Shown piece after piece: positions 1 through 10,398 of a DNA stretch of 64,000 nucleotides. Both the position numbers and the translations under genes were made by a program. This stretch comes from Cruorifilaria tuberocauda (taxonomy: Eukaryota; Nematoda; Chromadorea; Rhabditida; Onchocercidae), in the NCBI GenBank assembly GCA_013365365.1, contig JABVXU010000016.1, positions 310,001-374,000 on the forward strand. Direction: 5' to 3'. The notes beneath the pieces are model-generated. The model was not told the origin of the DNA, ran no database searches, and was given only the letters and a program-made list of their open reading frames with translations. Each line of letters opens with the position of its first letter. The first letter of the stretch is position 1.

Positions 1-75
1 ATAGTAAAAGACAAAGTAAAAGATAAGTTTAACGTCGAGCTTGAATGGGAAATAAGAGTTTTAGGCAGTTATTAG
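1..75 (+). CDS. murB: UDP-N-acetylenolpyruvoylglucosamine reductase, C-terminal end only (partial)
   Basis: The first 24 codons of the window form an open frame ending in TAG at 73-75. The peptide contains VKDKFNVELEWEIRVLG, which matches the conserved C-terminus of MurB, where a Val-Glu-Leu-Glu-Trp-Glu-Ile-Arg string closes the protein. MurB is the cytosolic FAD enzyme that reduces the enolpyruvyl group to make UDP-N-acetylmuramate in peptidoglycan precursor synthesis. Only the tail is visible, so length and intactness cannot be judged. The call rests on this short signature plus the stop codon at the expected place. Confidence 0.7.
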   Translation: MVKDKVKDKFNVELEWEIRVLGSY

Positions 76-427
76 ACGGTTTTTAGTTACCATACTTCTT
101 AAGTACTAAGGATTGTTATTATAATTTCATGGTATCACTTCTGAATTTATTAGATTAATCTATCTTCATAAAAAATTGTGTATGTATCTAAGAGTCAATA
201 TCTTTATAATAGCTCTACTTCCTAACTACATGATTTGATTGGCTCATTAATTTTCTTACTTAGATAGGTATACAAGTATAGCTATGCCTTTCGAAGGCTA
301 GAAGCGTGACAAAATTATTCCAAATCATTTATAAGCTATTATTCATTACAAAATTGGTAAAGATTCAGGTTTACTTAAAGGCCGTTAGTTGTTATTTTAA
401 GGAAAATAATACTTATTATGAAACCAT
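76..427. other. Intergenic region between murB and the secreted hypothetical gene
   Basis: AT-rich non-coding stretch of about 350 bases. I see no open frame of useful length, RNA gene or clear terminator. It presumably carries the promoter of the downstream gene. Confidence 0.5.
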
Positions 428-1066
428 ATGCCTAAGGCTTTTTTTAAGGTTCAGTTTGCACTGATGTTTTTAATTTCTACCTTTCTTATTGGATACAGTG
501 CTGAAACTAAATCTAAGTTAAAACTTAGTGAGAAATACAAACCTCCAGGTAATCCTGGTGGTGTGAACTTTTATGAAGATGAAGATTTTGCTGAGTCTTA
601 TAAGTTATATAAGAAGCGTAGAGAAATTCTGAAGAAGAAAAAATTGCAAAGTATGATTAATACCAATACAAGTAAGGAGAATTTAGCTAAAAAATTAGAG
701 AAAAAAAAAGTTAACCTCCTTAATCTTAATAGGGAGGTAAGCAATTTAGAAACCTGTATATGTGACGATGGAAAGGATGCTATGGTAAACCAATATGGTA
801 TTAATATTGCACGTCTAAAAGGGGCCATATTTATAGACCAAGAGGAGGTTTACAGACATGTAAGTGAGCAGCAAGAGAATAAACATCAAGAGAAGGAGAA
901 GGTTAAGGAAGTACAAGAAAAAACATCATCCATAAATGTCACTAAAAAAAACATACCAGTAAAGAAAACTTGTTTACATAAGTCTATTACTCATCCCTAT
1001 AATGGGATACAACATAAACCAAGTAGCTTAAATTCTTCTGAGGACATATGTGATATGTCAGAATAG
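428..1066 (+). CDS. Secreted lysine-rich hypothetical protein
   Basis: The 212-residue protein starts with a likely Sec signal peptide (basic PKAFFK, hydrophobic core about residues 8-23, possible cleavage near Ser24-Ala25). The mature part is hydrophilic and dominated by Lys and Glu, with likely coiled-coil stretches around residues 60-110 and 145-165. There is a Cys-Ile-Cys pair near residue 111 and two more Cys close to the C-terminus. I recognise no domain. It lies directly upstream of ispG, whose likely start is 11 nt after this stop codon, so the two are probably co-transcribed. Export to the periplasm or outer membrane is inferred from the signal peptide only. Confidence 0.6.
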   Translation: MPKAFFKVQFALMFLISTFLIGYSAETKSKLKLSEKYKPPGNPGGVNFYEDEDFAESYKLYKKRREILKKKKLQSMINTNTSKENLAKKLEKKKVNLLNLNREVSNLETCICDDGKDAMVNQYGINIARLKGAIFIDQEEVYRHVSEQQENKHQEKEKVKEVQEKTSSINVTKKNIPVKKTCLHKSITHPYNGIQHKPSSLNSSEDICDMSE

Positions 1067-1076
1067 ATTTAAAGAT

Positions 1077-2351
1077 ATGCTGAATACAGGTCCATTGGAT
1101 GAATTATATAAATCTTCTCGGCACAAGACTCATGTTGTAAAAGTTGGACAAGTAAAAATAGGTGGGAATAATCCTATAGCTGTGCAATCTATGGCACTTG
1201 GTGTATATATAGACCCTAACAATATAAAAAAAAGTGCTAAGCAATACGCAAAAGAAATAATAGAACTAGCATGTGCTGGTTCAGAGCTGGTACGAATCTC
1301 CTTAAATTCGGAGGAAGTAGCAAGAGCGATACCTTATATAGTAGAAGAGATAAATAAGGAAGGTTTTGATGGTAAAATACTAGTAGGTTGCGGGCAATAT
1401 GAGCTAGACAAGTTAATTCAAAATTATCCAAGCAACATCAAAATGCTAGGCAAAATCAGGATAAACCCAGGTAATATAGGTTTTGGTAATAAACGTGATA
1501 AGAAATTTGAGAGAGTTATAGAATATGCAGTTAAGTATGATCTTCCTGTCAGGATCGGAGTAAATTGGGGCAGCCTTGATAGATATCTTATACAAAAACT
1601 GATGGATGAAAACTTTTTATCTATTAACCCAAAATCACCTGATATTATATTACGTAATGCACTTACAATGTCGGCCCTTAATAGTGCAGAAAAGGCTGAA
1701 GAAATTGGACTCAACTCAGATAAAATAATTATCTCTTGCAAAGTAAGCAAAGTACAAGATCTAATTTTAATTTATACAGCCCTTGCACGGTCTTCTAATT
1801 ATGCTTTACACTTAGGCTTAACGGAAGCTGGCATGGGCAATAAGGGCATAGTAAGCACTACGGCAGGGCTTACTTACTTACTACAAAATGGAATTGGAGA
1901 TACGATACGTGCTTCTTTAACTCAACGTCCAGGTGAATCACGAACTAATGAGGTGATGTTATGCCAAGAAATATTGCAGTCCATAGGATTGCGTTACTTT
2001 CATCCTCAAGTTATCTCCTGCCCAGGATGTGGGCGTACAAGCAGTGATCGTTTTCGTGCATTAACTGGAGCAGTAAATGACTATATCAAAGCTCGCATGC
2101 CAACCTGGAAGAAAAAAAATCCAGGTGTAGAACATATGAACATCGCCGTTATGGGTTGTATTGTAAATGGACCAGGAGAAAGTAAACATGCTAATTTAGG
2201 AATTAGTTTACCTGGGCGTGAAGAAAAGCCAGTTTCAGCAGTTTATAAAGATGGCAAGTATTTTAAAACTTTACAAGGCAGCAACATATTTGAAGAATTT
2301 AAGGTAATTATTGATAATTACGTAGATGAACACTTTATTAATAAATCCTAG
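1077..2351 (+). CDS. ispG: 4-hydroxy-3-methylbut-2-en-1-yl diphosphate synthase (flavodoxin type)
   Basis: IspG (GcpE) catalyses the reductive ring opening of methylerythritol cyclodiphosphate to HMBPP in the MEP isoprenoid pathway, in the cytosol. The 424-residue product has the TIM-barrel part, including the [10 protein letters not shown] string. It also has the 4Fe-4S cluster ligands Cys315, Cys318 (CPGC) and Cys361 ([10 protein letters not shown]), the last followed by the conserved Glu. Length is normal for the short bacterial form. ATG at 1077 was chosen because it does not overlap the upstream gene. A GTG at 1050, preceded by GAGGA at 1040-1044, would add nine residues and overlap the upstream gene by 17 nt. 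uppS in this window uses the pathway's products. Confidence 0.95.
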   Translation: MLNTGPLDELYKSSRHKTHVVKVGQVKIGGNNPIAVQSMALGVYIDPNNIKKSAKQYAKEIIELACAGSELVRISLNSEEVARAIPYIVEEINKEGFDGKILVGCGQYELDKLIQNYPSNIKMLGKIRINPGNIGFGNKRDKKFERVIEYAVKYDLPVRIGVNWGSLDRYLIQKLMDENFLSINPKSPDIILRNALTMSALNSAEKAEEIGLNSDKIIISCKVSKVQDLILIYTALARSSNYALHLGLTEAGMGNKGIVSTTAGLTYLLQNGIGDTIRASLTQRPGESRTNEVMLCQEILQSIGLRYFHPQVISCPGCGRTSSDRFRALTGAVNDYIKARMPTWKKKNPGVEHMNIAVMGCIVNGPGESKHANLGISLPGREEKPVSAVYKDGKYFKTLQGSNIFEEFKVIIDNYVDEHFINKS

Positions 2352-2375
2352 TATCTTCAGCTGTACTTTCATGTA

Positions 2376-4169
2376 CTAATTATTCATTTTTAGAGCCTGG
2401 ATAAAAGCACTATGTGGAATATTTACACTACCTATAGAATGAAGCTTTTTCTTGCCTTTATTTTGTTTCTCTAAAAGTTTCATCCTTCGGGTTACATCAC
2501 CACCATAGAGTTTAGCTGTAACATCTTTCCTGTATGGGTTAATTACTTCTCTGGCAACAATTTTACTGCCTACCACTGCCTGAATTGTAATTTTATATTG
2601 CTGTCTAGGTATCAAGTCCTTCAAACGAGAGCATATTTCCCGCCCTCTTTTTTCTATTTTGCTTTTGTGGACAATACAAGCCAATGCATCAACTTGTTTC
2701 CCATTAACTAAAAAACTTAACCTATCTATTTGACTTTCCTGATAATCAGAAATTTCCCAGTCCAAACTTGCATATCCATTAGAAATGGATTTCAGCCTAT
2801 CGTAAAAATCAAAAACAACCTCAGACAGTGGCAATTTATACCTTAATAAGACTGTTGTTTTAGCAGTATAAGATAAGCTTTTCTGTTCTCCCCTTCTTTC
2901 TTTACATAAAGATAGAATCCTTCCTAAATGTTGGTCTGGTACCATTATAGTTGCAGAAATCCATGGTTCCTCTACTATCTTAATTTTTATTGGATCTGGC
3001 ATATCGCTAGAGTTACGGATATTGATAATTTCATTGCTTTGTGTTATGACCCTGTATATAACACTTGGAGCAGTTGATATCAGACCTAAATCAAATTCTC
3101 TCTGAAGCCTTTCTTGAATAACTTCAAGATGCAACATTCCTAAAAACCCACAACGAAACCCATAACCGAGTGCATTTGAAGTCTCAGTTTCAAAAGTAAA
3201 ACTTGCGTCATTTAAGTGTAACTTCTCTAACGCTTCTCTTAAATACTTAAAATTATCAGTTTTGTTAGGGAAAATACTACAAAATACTACAGGGTGTACT
3301 TCTTTAAACCCAGGGAATGCCTCACTGCATGGTCTTTTCTCTTCGGTAAGAGTATCTCCTACTTTACAATCCGTCATTTCTTTTATCGAAGCAGTTATAA
3401 ACCCAACTTCACCTGTTGAAAGTTTACCAGTCATAAATTTTTTGGGAGTAAAAATACCAATATTATCTACCTGATATACAGCTTTACTAGACATCATAAC
3501 AATTCTCATGCCTTTTTTTAGTATTCCATTTTTAACACGCACTAAAATTACTACTCCAAGGTAAGCATCATACCAACTATCAATCAAAATTGCTTGTAGA
3601 GGAGCATTCATGTCACCATGTGGTGCTGGAAGTCTCGTTACTATCGCTTCTAATACGTCCTTTATCCCAAATCCAGTTTTTGCAGATATTAAAATTGACT
3701 TGCTTGTATCAATACCAATGACTTCTTCAATCTGAAGCTTTACCCTCTCTGGGTCTGCAGCAGGGAGATCAACTTTGTTGAGTACAACTATTATCTCATG
3801 ATTATTATCAATTGCCTTATGCACATTCGAAATAGTCTGAACTTCAACTCCCTGGCTGCTATCCACTACTAAAAGAGAACCTTCACATGCAGCCAAGCTT
3901 CGACTTACTTCATATGAAAAATCAACATGACCTGGAGTGTCCATCAGATTTAAGCAATATTGATTGCCATTACTTGTAGTATAGTCAAGTTTTACGGTCT
4001 GCGCTTTGATTGTGATTCCACGCTCACGTTCTATCTCCATTGAATCAAGCACTTGATCAGTCATTTCTCTCATCTCAAGACCATTACACCTTTCTATCAA
4101 ACGATCAGCAAGTGTTGATTTTCCATGATCTATATGCGCTATTATTGCAAAATTTCTTATATTATTCAT
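2376..4169 (-). CDS. lepA: Elongation factor 4 (ribosome back-translocase GTPase)
   Basis: The 597-residue translational GTPase is of normal length for LepA. Visible motifs are G1 (AHIDHGKST, residues 11-19), the switch I RGITI string, G3 DTPGH and G4 NKVD. The LepA-specific C-terminal domain ends in a Lys-rich tail. EF4 binds stalled or mis-translocated ribosomes and promotes back-translocation, and is associated with the membrane under some conditions. The gene converges with ispG, with only 24 bases between the stop codons and no hairpin. malonyl-CoA decarboxylase lies upstream on the same strand. Confidence 0.96.
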   Translation of the reverse strand: MNNIRNFAIIAHIDHGKSTLADRLIERCNGLEMREMTDQVLDSMEIERERGITIKAQTVKLDYTTSNGNQYCLNLMDTPGHVDFSYEVSRSLAACEGSLLVVDSSQGVEVQTISNVHKAIDNNHEIIVVLNKVDLPAADPERVKLQIEEVIGIDTSKSILISAKTGFGIKDVLEAIVTRLPAPHGDMNAPLQAILIDSWYDAYLGVVILVRVKNGILKKGMRIVMMSSKAVYQVDNIGIFTPKKFMTGKLSTGEVGFITASIKEMTDCKVGDTLTEEKRPCSEAFPGFKEVHPVVFCSIFPNKTDNFKYLREALEKLHLNDASFTFETETSNALGYGFRCGFLGMLHLEVIQERLQREFDLGLISTAPSVIYRVITQSNEIINIRNSSDMPDPIKIKIVEEPWISATIMVPDQHLGRILSLCKERRGEQKSLSYTAKTTVLLRYKLPLSEVVFDFYDRLKSISNGYASLDWEISDYQESQIDRLSFLVNGKQVDALACIVHKSKIEKRGREICSRLKDLIPRQQYKITIQAVVGSKIVAREVINPYRKDVTAKLYGGDVTRRMKLLEKQNKGKKKLHSIGSVNIPHSAFIQALKMNN

Positions 4170-4228
4170 GAGTATACTTATTTTAAGTAACTATTTTATA
4201 TCTTAAGTATCATTAGAACAACCACTTA

Positions 4229-5623
4229 TCACCCTTTTAATATAGATGATACTTGCTTCGCACAAGAAATCATCCTATTAACCATATAATTTTCATGGTT
4301 GTTATCTATCTCAGATAATTCATATAGATAATTCACCATTATTCCTGCTGATTGGTGAATACCCTTTTCTGAAGTATCTGCCATCCAGTTTAGTTGCTTT
4401 ATTGATGCACCATTACTTAAATGAAAATGTGCTACCTGGTCATAGGCACTACTATCATCATTTTTGACCTTTAGCAAGTAATATGCACAAAGCTTCAACA
4501 AGCATTGTTTTTTGTATTTAATATTAGTTTTTAATTGCTCTATGCTTTCTAAGATCTCTATACTAGATTGCTTTATATCCAATTTACTTAGCAAAGTAAT
4601 ATCCTGACTTAGATTTTCTTTTAGCCATTTCATAAAACCAGGTATTGGAGAGAGAGTCGCATAAGTTTTTATACTTTTAAACTCTCGTGACAGCTTTTCC
4701 ACAACTCTCTTAATTAAGAAATTACCTAAACTAATTCCAGACAACCCTGCTTGAGTATTTGATATTGAATAGAATATAGCAGTATTTACATTATTCGGAT
4801 CACTTGATGGCATTGATTCATCTAGGAGATGTTGAATGTTATCGGCGATCTTATTCATTAGCGCAACTTCTACGAAAATTAGAGGTTCGTCTGGTATTTT
4901 ATAATGAAAAAAAGTAAAACAAAGGCGATCAGAATCTAGTCTATTTTTTAGATCACCCCAAGAAGAAATTTTGTGCACAGCTTCATACTTTATAAGTTTT
5001 TCTAACAATGATGCAGGTGAGCCCCAAGTAATTTGACAAAGATCAAGTAGATCAACATCAACCCATGAGAGAAGTATATTTTTTAGCTCACTTTCCAATC
5101 GATCAAGCTCTCTATATTGGTTTTTTAACTTGAGTACATCAGAACGCATATCAACAATGAACTTAAGACCTTCTGGTAGTGAAATAAATTGTTTTAATAT
5201 TTTAGAACATGGTGGCTCAAGAACTTTCACCAAGTCTTGCTCGAATTTATAGTCTAACTCAGGATTCTTATTTTCCTTGTATTCCATTATTTTCTCATCT
5301 ATTTCTGCTTTAATCGTGTTGAACTTTTCTGCCAGAGTCTGCAAAAACCTTATTTTACCTTTTTCTGACAAACTTAAATACAAGTTACCAAGAGATACAG
5401 TATTTTTACGTGCTGAGACTTCTCCCCCCTTTGGATTTAAGCATTCATTCATCTTTAAAACTAAGCTACTGATATCACGACTATTATCTAAATCAGGACC
5501 AATATTACCAATCCATGACCTTACAGCATCTGCTACTTCACCTAATATTTTAAAAACCCCTTTTGTTGCTTTTTTGTTTTCAATTTGTTCTACATCAGTT
5601 TTCACTAGTGATTCTTTTATCAT
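4229..5623 (-). CDS. Malonyl-CoA decarboxylase
   Basis: The 464-residue protein matches the MCD family along its length. The C-terminal half holds the Ser-containing ISNTQAGLSGISLGNFLIK string and the later HFHLSNGA...NWMADTSEKG...MVNYLY region, which supply the catalytic Ser and His in characterised family members. MCD converts malonyl-CoA to acetyl-CoA and CO2. In an intracellular bacterium it may protect against malonyl-CoA accumulation or malonate, or tune the acetyl-CoA carboxylase product; that role is inference. The N-terminal helical part is conserved and I see no frame break. lepA follows 59 bases downstream on the same strand. Confidence 0.92.
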   Translation of the reverse strand: MIKESLVKTDVEQIENKKATKGVFKILGEVADAVRSWIGNIGPDLDNSRDISSLVLKMNECLNPKGGEVSARKNTVSLGNLYLSLSEKGKIRFLQTLAEKFNTIKAEIDEKIMEYKENKNPELDYKFEQDLVKVLEPPCSKILKQFISLPEGLKFIVDMRSDVLKLKNQYRELDRLESELKNILLSWVDVDLLDLCQITWGSPASLLEKLIKYEAVHKISSWGDLKNRLDSDRLCFTFFHYKIPDEPLIFVEVALMNKIADNIQHLLDESMPSSDPNNVNTAIFYSISNTQAGLSGISLGNFLIKRVVEKLSREFKSIKTYATLSPIPGFMKWLKENLSQDITLLSKLDIKQSSIEILESIEQLKTNIKYKKQCLLKLCAYYLLKVKNDDSSAYDQVAHFHLSNGASIKQLNWMADTSEKGIHQSAGIMVNYLYELSEIDNNHENYMVNRMISCAKQVSSILKG

Positions 5624-6898
5624 AGACTTCTTCTACCACACATCTTTACTAAACTAAAGAAAAACTTTAGCTAAAGCAGACACATTAATTAGATCATTAG
5701 CAATTTTATGACTTAACTAAAGCAAATTCTTTAATTCACTAAAATAAGCCTTTCACAAGAGGTTAGGAAGTGTAATTTATATAATAAGCTATCCGGCTTG
5801 GAGATACTTGAATTCAGGAGCTCATAACAAAAATGGTTCAGTTTTTATCTGCTATAGAAAAATTACCTCAGCATATTTAGAACCTACCTCACTAAACTAG
5901 GTGACTTCAGGATCAGAAATTCATCCATGTTTGCAGATCCATATTTAGAAATAACAAGATTTAATAAAAAATGTAGTACACTTTTGTAAGTGAAATTCTG
6001 TGTAACTACAGCTTATTTTGATCCATTAATCTAATCATTATGCTTAATATTCTAGATTATATTTATCATTTAACAGGCTTAAGTATTAACGCACGTAAAA
6101 AAACAGAAGATATAACTAATTTTTAATATTAACAGTAAAATTTTAAGATTTATCCCAGCGTGTTTCTCATTCCTTTACTAAACTTAGTAAACCATTGTTC
6201 TGCTTTTCAATTCGTTATACTCAGCATCATTCAGCATTATTATATTACTACTCAATAATCCTGAGTTTTTCCTATGCATTTTCTTGTAAAGATAGTAATA
6301 TGTACTTGTTAATATCTAGTGTCACTTGGCAATTCCAGACAAATATAATATTTACACTTCTAAAGCTTCAATGTACTGAATATAATTCAGTAACTTTTTT
6401 AACTTGACTACAATCTATTTAAAGCCATACTAGTGTTTTACACAAAGACTTCTTATTATCTCCACCTTTATATAAGTAGTTACTTGTCATTTCTCTTAAT
6501 CACTAAGTTGTCTTGTAAGAATAAATTAATAGTTACTAACGTTCAATATGCCTGTATATAACTTACTTCTTAAGTAATTACTACTAAAATCTATATTTTA
6601 TCACTTTCATATCTCTCCACTTTATTTTTTTGCATTGATATCCTGAAGTTTAAGATATATAATATACTTACTAGTAAGTAAAATTTGTGGCAGGTACTTC
6701 ACGCTTGAAACAAGTTGAAACGTAATGCCAAAAATTCCATTATTCTTGCTTTGTTAAGGTCATTAAAAAGCATGAGAAAGAGTTAGCACTGAAATACAAC
6801 TTCAAGTACAATTTTACTACCTAAACTATCAATAGAATATCAATGTTACTAGTACAAAAAAAGAATTATTAAATTCCATCATCGAACTCTTGTACTTG
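5624..6898. other. 1.3 kb intergenic region without recognisable genes
   Basis: Stop codons are frequent in all six frames. A 70-codon open frame at 6195-6407 is rich in Ser, Tyr and Phe, has no plausible start signal and looks like chance. I see no tRNA, repeat or clear terminator. The region may be the eroded remains of lost genes, but nothing in it can be aligned by eye to a known family. Confidence 0.5.
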
Positions 6899-7801
6899 TT
6901 ACATAAAAACCTCTTTTACTTTAATCTCTTTTTTACCGATTGCTTTGTTTACCTTATTTACAAAAAGCTTAAATTCATTTAATTCATGACCAATCAGCCT
7001 TACTTCTTTTCCATGTACTATTGTAAGCGGATCAATATATTTACCGTTATATATGACCTCGTAATGCAAATGTGGACCTGTTACAACACCAGTACTACCA
7101 ACATAAGCAATAACCTGGCCTTGCTTTACTTCTGAGCCTAACTTTATACCATCACTAAACTTACTTATATGAGCATAACAAGTTGAATATCCATTTTTAT
7201 GTTTTATTTTAATATATTTACCATACCCTCCATTATTTCCTATATATGCTATCACACCTTCTGCAACTGCATATATATTGTCACCAAACTTAGCTACATA
7301 ATCTATTCCTTTATGAAAAACAATCTTACCGTGAATAGGGTGCTTTCTGTTGCCAAACTTTGAAGATATAGAAAAATCACCATTTAAAGGACTAATAAAA
7401 GTTTTACTATCTCTTAGACTTACCCCATCTTTATTAAAATAACTTTCTTTGCCATTTCTTATTTTATAATGATATAAACAAGTAGTTTTTTTATCTGTTA
7501 CAAGGGAAGTATATAAAATTTTCTCTTTTGTCCTCTGATTACTAAGTGATCTTTCAAAAAGAACTTTCAAGTTACTCTCTGGTACAATATCTTTTTTAAA
7601 ATTTATACCGAAATTCTCATATATATTGATTAACTTCATTACTGTATTTAAAGCTAACCCCTGTTTAATTGCCGTAGTAAAAAAAGAAGATTTTATGTCA
7701 CTTGATACTAACAAGATCTCTTTATTGCTCTCTGGTATTTCAGAAGCATGTAAATTGGACATTAGTAATGTGTAAAGCAATACAAACACTCTCAACTTCA
7801 T
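6899..7801 (-). CDS. Exported M23-family metallopeptidase (LytM-type)
   Basis: The 300-residue protein has an N-terminal signal peptide (about residues 1-19) and a C-terminal M23 domain (about 140-260). Zinc ligands can be read as His163 and Asp167 (HKGID) and His246 (HLHYE), with the supporting His211 and His244 also present, so the catalytic set is complete. M23 enzymes cleave peptide cross-bridges in murein or act as LytM-like division factors. In a wall-poor Anaplasmataceae member it would act on whatever peptidoglycan-like material exists; murB at the window edge makes that plausible. It lies 3 nt downstream of yebC on the same strand, so the two are likely co-transcribed. Confidence 0.9.
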   Translation of the reverse strand: MKLRVFVLLYTLLMSNLHASEIPESNKEILLVSSDIKSSFFTTAIKQGLALNTVMKLINIYENFGINFKKDIVPESNLKVLFERSLSNQRTKEKILYTSLVTDKKTTCLYHYKIRNGKESYFNKDGVSLRDSKTFISPLNGDFSISSKFGNRKHPIHGKIVFHKGIDYVAKFGDNIYAVAEGVIAYIGNNGGYGKYIKIKHKNGYSTCYAHISKFSDGIKLGSEVKQGQVIAYVGSTGVVTGPHLHYEVIYNGKYIDPLTIVHGKEVRLIGHELNEFKLFVNKVNKAIGKKEIKVKEVFM

Positions 7802-7804
7802 AGT

Positions 7805-8545
7805 CTAAGTAGAATCAACAAAACTAAAATTACCTTCAACATACTGAACATCATTATTATCTTCTAGCTCTTTAACTAACATAGATAGTTTATCGATTAA
7901 TTCCTTGTCACTAATTTTAATTGGGTTCTTTGGTTGCCATGAAAGGCGAGCAAGCTCCGGCTCTCCAAATTCTGCATAAAAAGCATCACGTATCCTGCCG
8001 AAGTCTTTTACTTTACAAGTTATAAAATATAACCCCTCTTTACTATTTTCCTCAATATCTAATACTTCTAATTTGACTCCATGATTAAACAGATCTCCAA
8101 AGTTTACATCTTCTGCTTTATAGGTGATCAAACCTACCTGATTAAAAAGGTAACTAACATTTCCTGTTTCTCTTAAACTTCCACCTTTACGAGAAAAAAT
8201 ATAACGTACCTCAGAGATAGTTCTATTGCGGTTATTAGTTAGAGCGTGAACAACAAGCGCAGTACCAGATGGTCCATAGCCTCCATACTGTATTTTTTCA
8301 TAATTTTCCCCTGGAGCATTGCCAGTTGCATTTCTTATTGCTGTTTCTATTTTACCTTTCGGTAAATTCTTTTTGCGTGCAGTAAACAGAGCAGAGCGAA
8401 GACGTGAATTAAGCTCAGGATCAGGTAATCCTTGCCTTGCAACAACCGTTATCCCTCTAATGAGCTTTGCAAATTTCTGAGAGCGCATTGCATCTCTAGC
8501 GCCTTTCCGATGCCTTATATTTGAAAATTGTGAGTGACCAGCCAT
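7805..8545 (-). CDS. yebC: YebC/PmpR-family DNA-binding regulatory protein
   Basis: The 246-residue product begins MAGHSQFSNI, close to the family consensus MAGHSKWxNI, which fixes the start at the ATG 8545 rather than the upstream TTG at 8551. The family hallmark ARKKNLPKGKIETAIRNATG and the YGGYGPSGTA string are present, and length is normal. YebC proteins bind DNA or ribosomes; recent work on bacterial and mitochondrial (TACO1) members points to a role in translation of difficult motifs. A terminator-like hairpin lies only about 12-35 bases upstream of the start. The M23 peptidase gene follows 3 nt downstream. Confidence 0.94.
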   Translation of the reverse strand: MAGHSQFSNIRHRKGARDAMRSQKFAKLIRGITVVARQGLPDPELNSRLRSALFTARKKNLPKGKIETAIRNATGNAPGENYEKIQYGGYGPSGTALVVHALTNNRNRTISEVRYIFSRKGGSLRETGNVSYLFNQVGLITYKAEDVNFGDLFNHGVKLEVLDIEENSKEGLYFITCKVKDFGRIRDAFYAEFGEPELARLSWQPKNPIKISDKELIDKLSMLVKELEDNNDVQYVEGNFSFVDST

Positions 8546-8556
8546 ATTCAAATAAC

Positions 8557-8580
8557 TAAAAACCTGATTATATATCAGGT
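8557..8580 (-). terminator. Terminator-like hairpin between bamD and yebC
   Basis: Read on the minus strand, ACCTGAT pairs with ATCAGGT (8562-8568 with 8574-8580) around a 5-nt loop and is followed by a short T-run. It would end the bamD transcript. It sits so close to the yebC start that it could also act as a leader hairpin for yebC. Confidence 0.45.
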
Positions 8581-8640
8581 ATGGGGAAAACTAAAGAAAA
8601 TTTTTAGATCTGCTTCTCTCATAGAGAGCTTCATCTTTCC

Positions 8641-9330
8641 TTAATTTTCTAGATTTCGCACCAATAGATTTTTATATTGTTGAACTTCTAGGTCAAGGCC
8701 AAAAGCCGAATGGGCTATAATTAGATAGCCAACAGATTCAAGAAAATATTTAGTATTTCTATTACTCATTACATTCCGAAACCGTTTAATCGCTGCTAAG
8801 TACTCACCACGCCTTAAATAGAACATACCAGTATAATATTCTTTCGCAAGTATATGTTCTGTAACTATCTTCATTTTCCCTTCTATTTCCTTTGTATATT
8901 TACTTTCCGGAAAGAGATTAATATACTCAGTGGCTAGGTCTAAAGTTCTATATGCAACTTGCTGCCCAAGCTGCACTTTATGAATTTGCATATAGTAAGA
9001 CAGTACTCTTAAATAATATGCATAAGATAAATCTTCGCCATGTGAATAAATCTGTATATAATCATCTGTATCACTTATAGCACTGCTATAGTTTCCCATA
9101 TTATAGTGAGAAATACCAGATAATAATTTAGCTTTCATCGCTCTATAGGAAAAAGGGTACAAGTCTTCTACTTTTTGAAATACTACGATAGCCTGCCTGT
9201 ACTTTTTCCTATCAAAAAGCTTAACTGCTCTTTTATACAGCTCAGATTCAGTTATTTCTAAATTACTCCCATGAGACTGAGCAAATGGGCAAATCAGAAG
9301 AATAAGGCATAGAATCAAAGTCTTACACAT
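8641..9330 (-). CDS. bamD: Outer membrane protein assembly factor BamD (ComL/YfiO type)
   Basis: The 229-residue protein has an N-terminal export signal (residues 1-19) and TPR-like helical repeats, beginning with LYKRAVKLFDRKKYRQAI and continuing through LYPFSYRAMKAKLLSG, as in BamD. BamD is the essential lipoprotein partner of BamA in beta-barrel insertion into the outer membrane. The candidate lipobox is weak: Cys14 in LILLIC is preceded by Ile rather than Gly, Ala or Ser, so lipidation is uncertain. Length is slightly short for the family (about 240). yebC follows on the same strand after a hairpin. Confidence 0.85.
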   Translation of the reverse strand: MCKTLILCLILLICPFAQSHGSNLEITESELYKRAVKLFDRKKYRQAIVVFQKVEDLYPFSYRAMKAKLLSGISHYNMGNYSSAISDTDDYIQIYSHGEDLSYAYYLRVLSYYMQIHKVQLGQQVAYRTLDLATEYINLFPESKYTKEIEGKMKIVTEHILAKEYYTGMFYLRRGEYLAAIKRFRNVMSNRNTKYFLESVGYLIIAHSAFGLDLEVQQYKNLLVRNLEN

Positions 9331-10398
9331 AAGATTTTTAAACTGAAGTACAGTATAGACTAAATATTACAGAATAAATAGACTTCTCACTCTAAAAATA
9401 GCTAGATAGAGAACCTACATAGTTATTTCTTGCTCACAATAATTATCAAATCTAAAACAGTGCCTTAACTTCTAAACCAACCTTTTTTATTTTAGTTAGG
9501 TTATTTAGTATTTTTTTGCAAAAGTGAATAATCGATACTTGTATAATCATAGTTTTAAATGCAGTACCAAAAAATTCAAAGACAAACATCGAACTTAATG
9601 AAGATATTAACGCTATTGATATATGCTCCTATGCTACTTGTCTTACCTAAGATATAGGTAGCAGCATTGACCTGTAGAAAGTAAAAATATATATAACTAC
9701 TTCGGATTTCAAATTATCAAGTCAAGATCAAGCTTCCCTATCTCCTTAAATTTTTTATCTCACTTCTTCTATATCAATAAACGTAACAACAAATGATTAA
9801 AGAAAGCAATTATATTAATAAGTAGGTAAAACTATGTATACTTCTCATTCGGGCAAAGATTACTCCATTATTACACTATAATAACCAACACAGCTACTGC
9901 AGCCTTAGCACAAATTAAACAGTCGCTTATACTAAAAAAGGTCATGCTCTTTTTTCTATTTCCCCGTTCTCAATCCCTTACAGTCTATTCTTTCGCTGTC
10001 ATCTTTTTCACTATTAATCACAAGACAAAACAAGATAAACACAATATACGAATATATGATAGAACTATAAAGTTAGCTTATACACCATTGTTTAACAACA
10101 AAATACTTAATACTAGATCTTCTAGCTCAATAGCTTATTAGTAATGCAAACAGAACTGGTATATATTAATTTTTATAATCTACCTTCTTTTCAGAGTTGG
10201 AAGGACTATCTTAAGAACTTTACTTTAAACTTCTTCATCAAATATCAGAATATATTCAAGAATCTTTTAGTAAAAACACATCATTAGTTATTAATCATAT
10301 CAACTATATTTGATTATATATTAATATATTATATATCATTCAAATCATTTAATCAGATTTATCTGAATCTTTTAGCTACTTAGATCTTTCTTAAGAAA
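9331..10398. other. 1.07 kb intergenic region without recognisable genes
   Basis: The region has many stop codons in all frames. An open stretch ending at 10141 (ATG at 9944, 65 codons) has no recognisable family and unconvincing composition. A short open run near 9560-9650 (about 30 codons) also matches nothing I know. No RNA gene was found. Confidence 0.5.

Noticed and set aside
6195..6407. 70-codon open frame in the gap after malonyl-CoA decarboxylase
   Set aside because: No SD, no recognisable family, Ser/Tyr/Phe-rich composition as expected from chance AT-rich frames.
9650..9680. GGTAGCAGCA string resembling the conserved loop of SRP (4.5S) RNA
   Set aside because: The flanking bases do not form the symmetrical SRP RNA stem, and the GGAAG half of the motif is absent.
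9944..10141. 65-codon open frame in the bamD-pgsA gap
   Set aside because: Frame opens upstream without a good start, composition is not protein-like, and no motif is recognisable.
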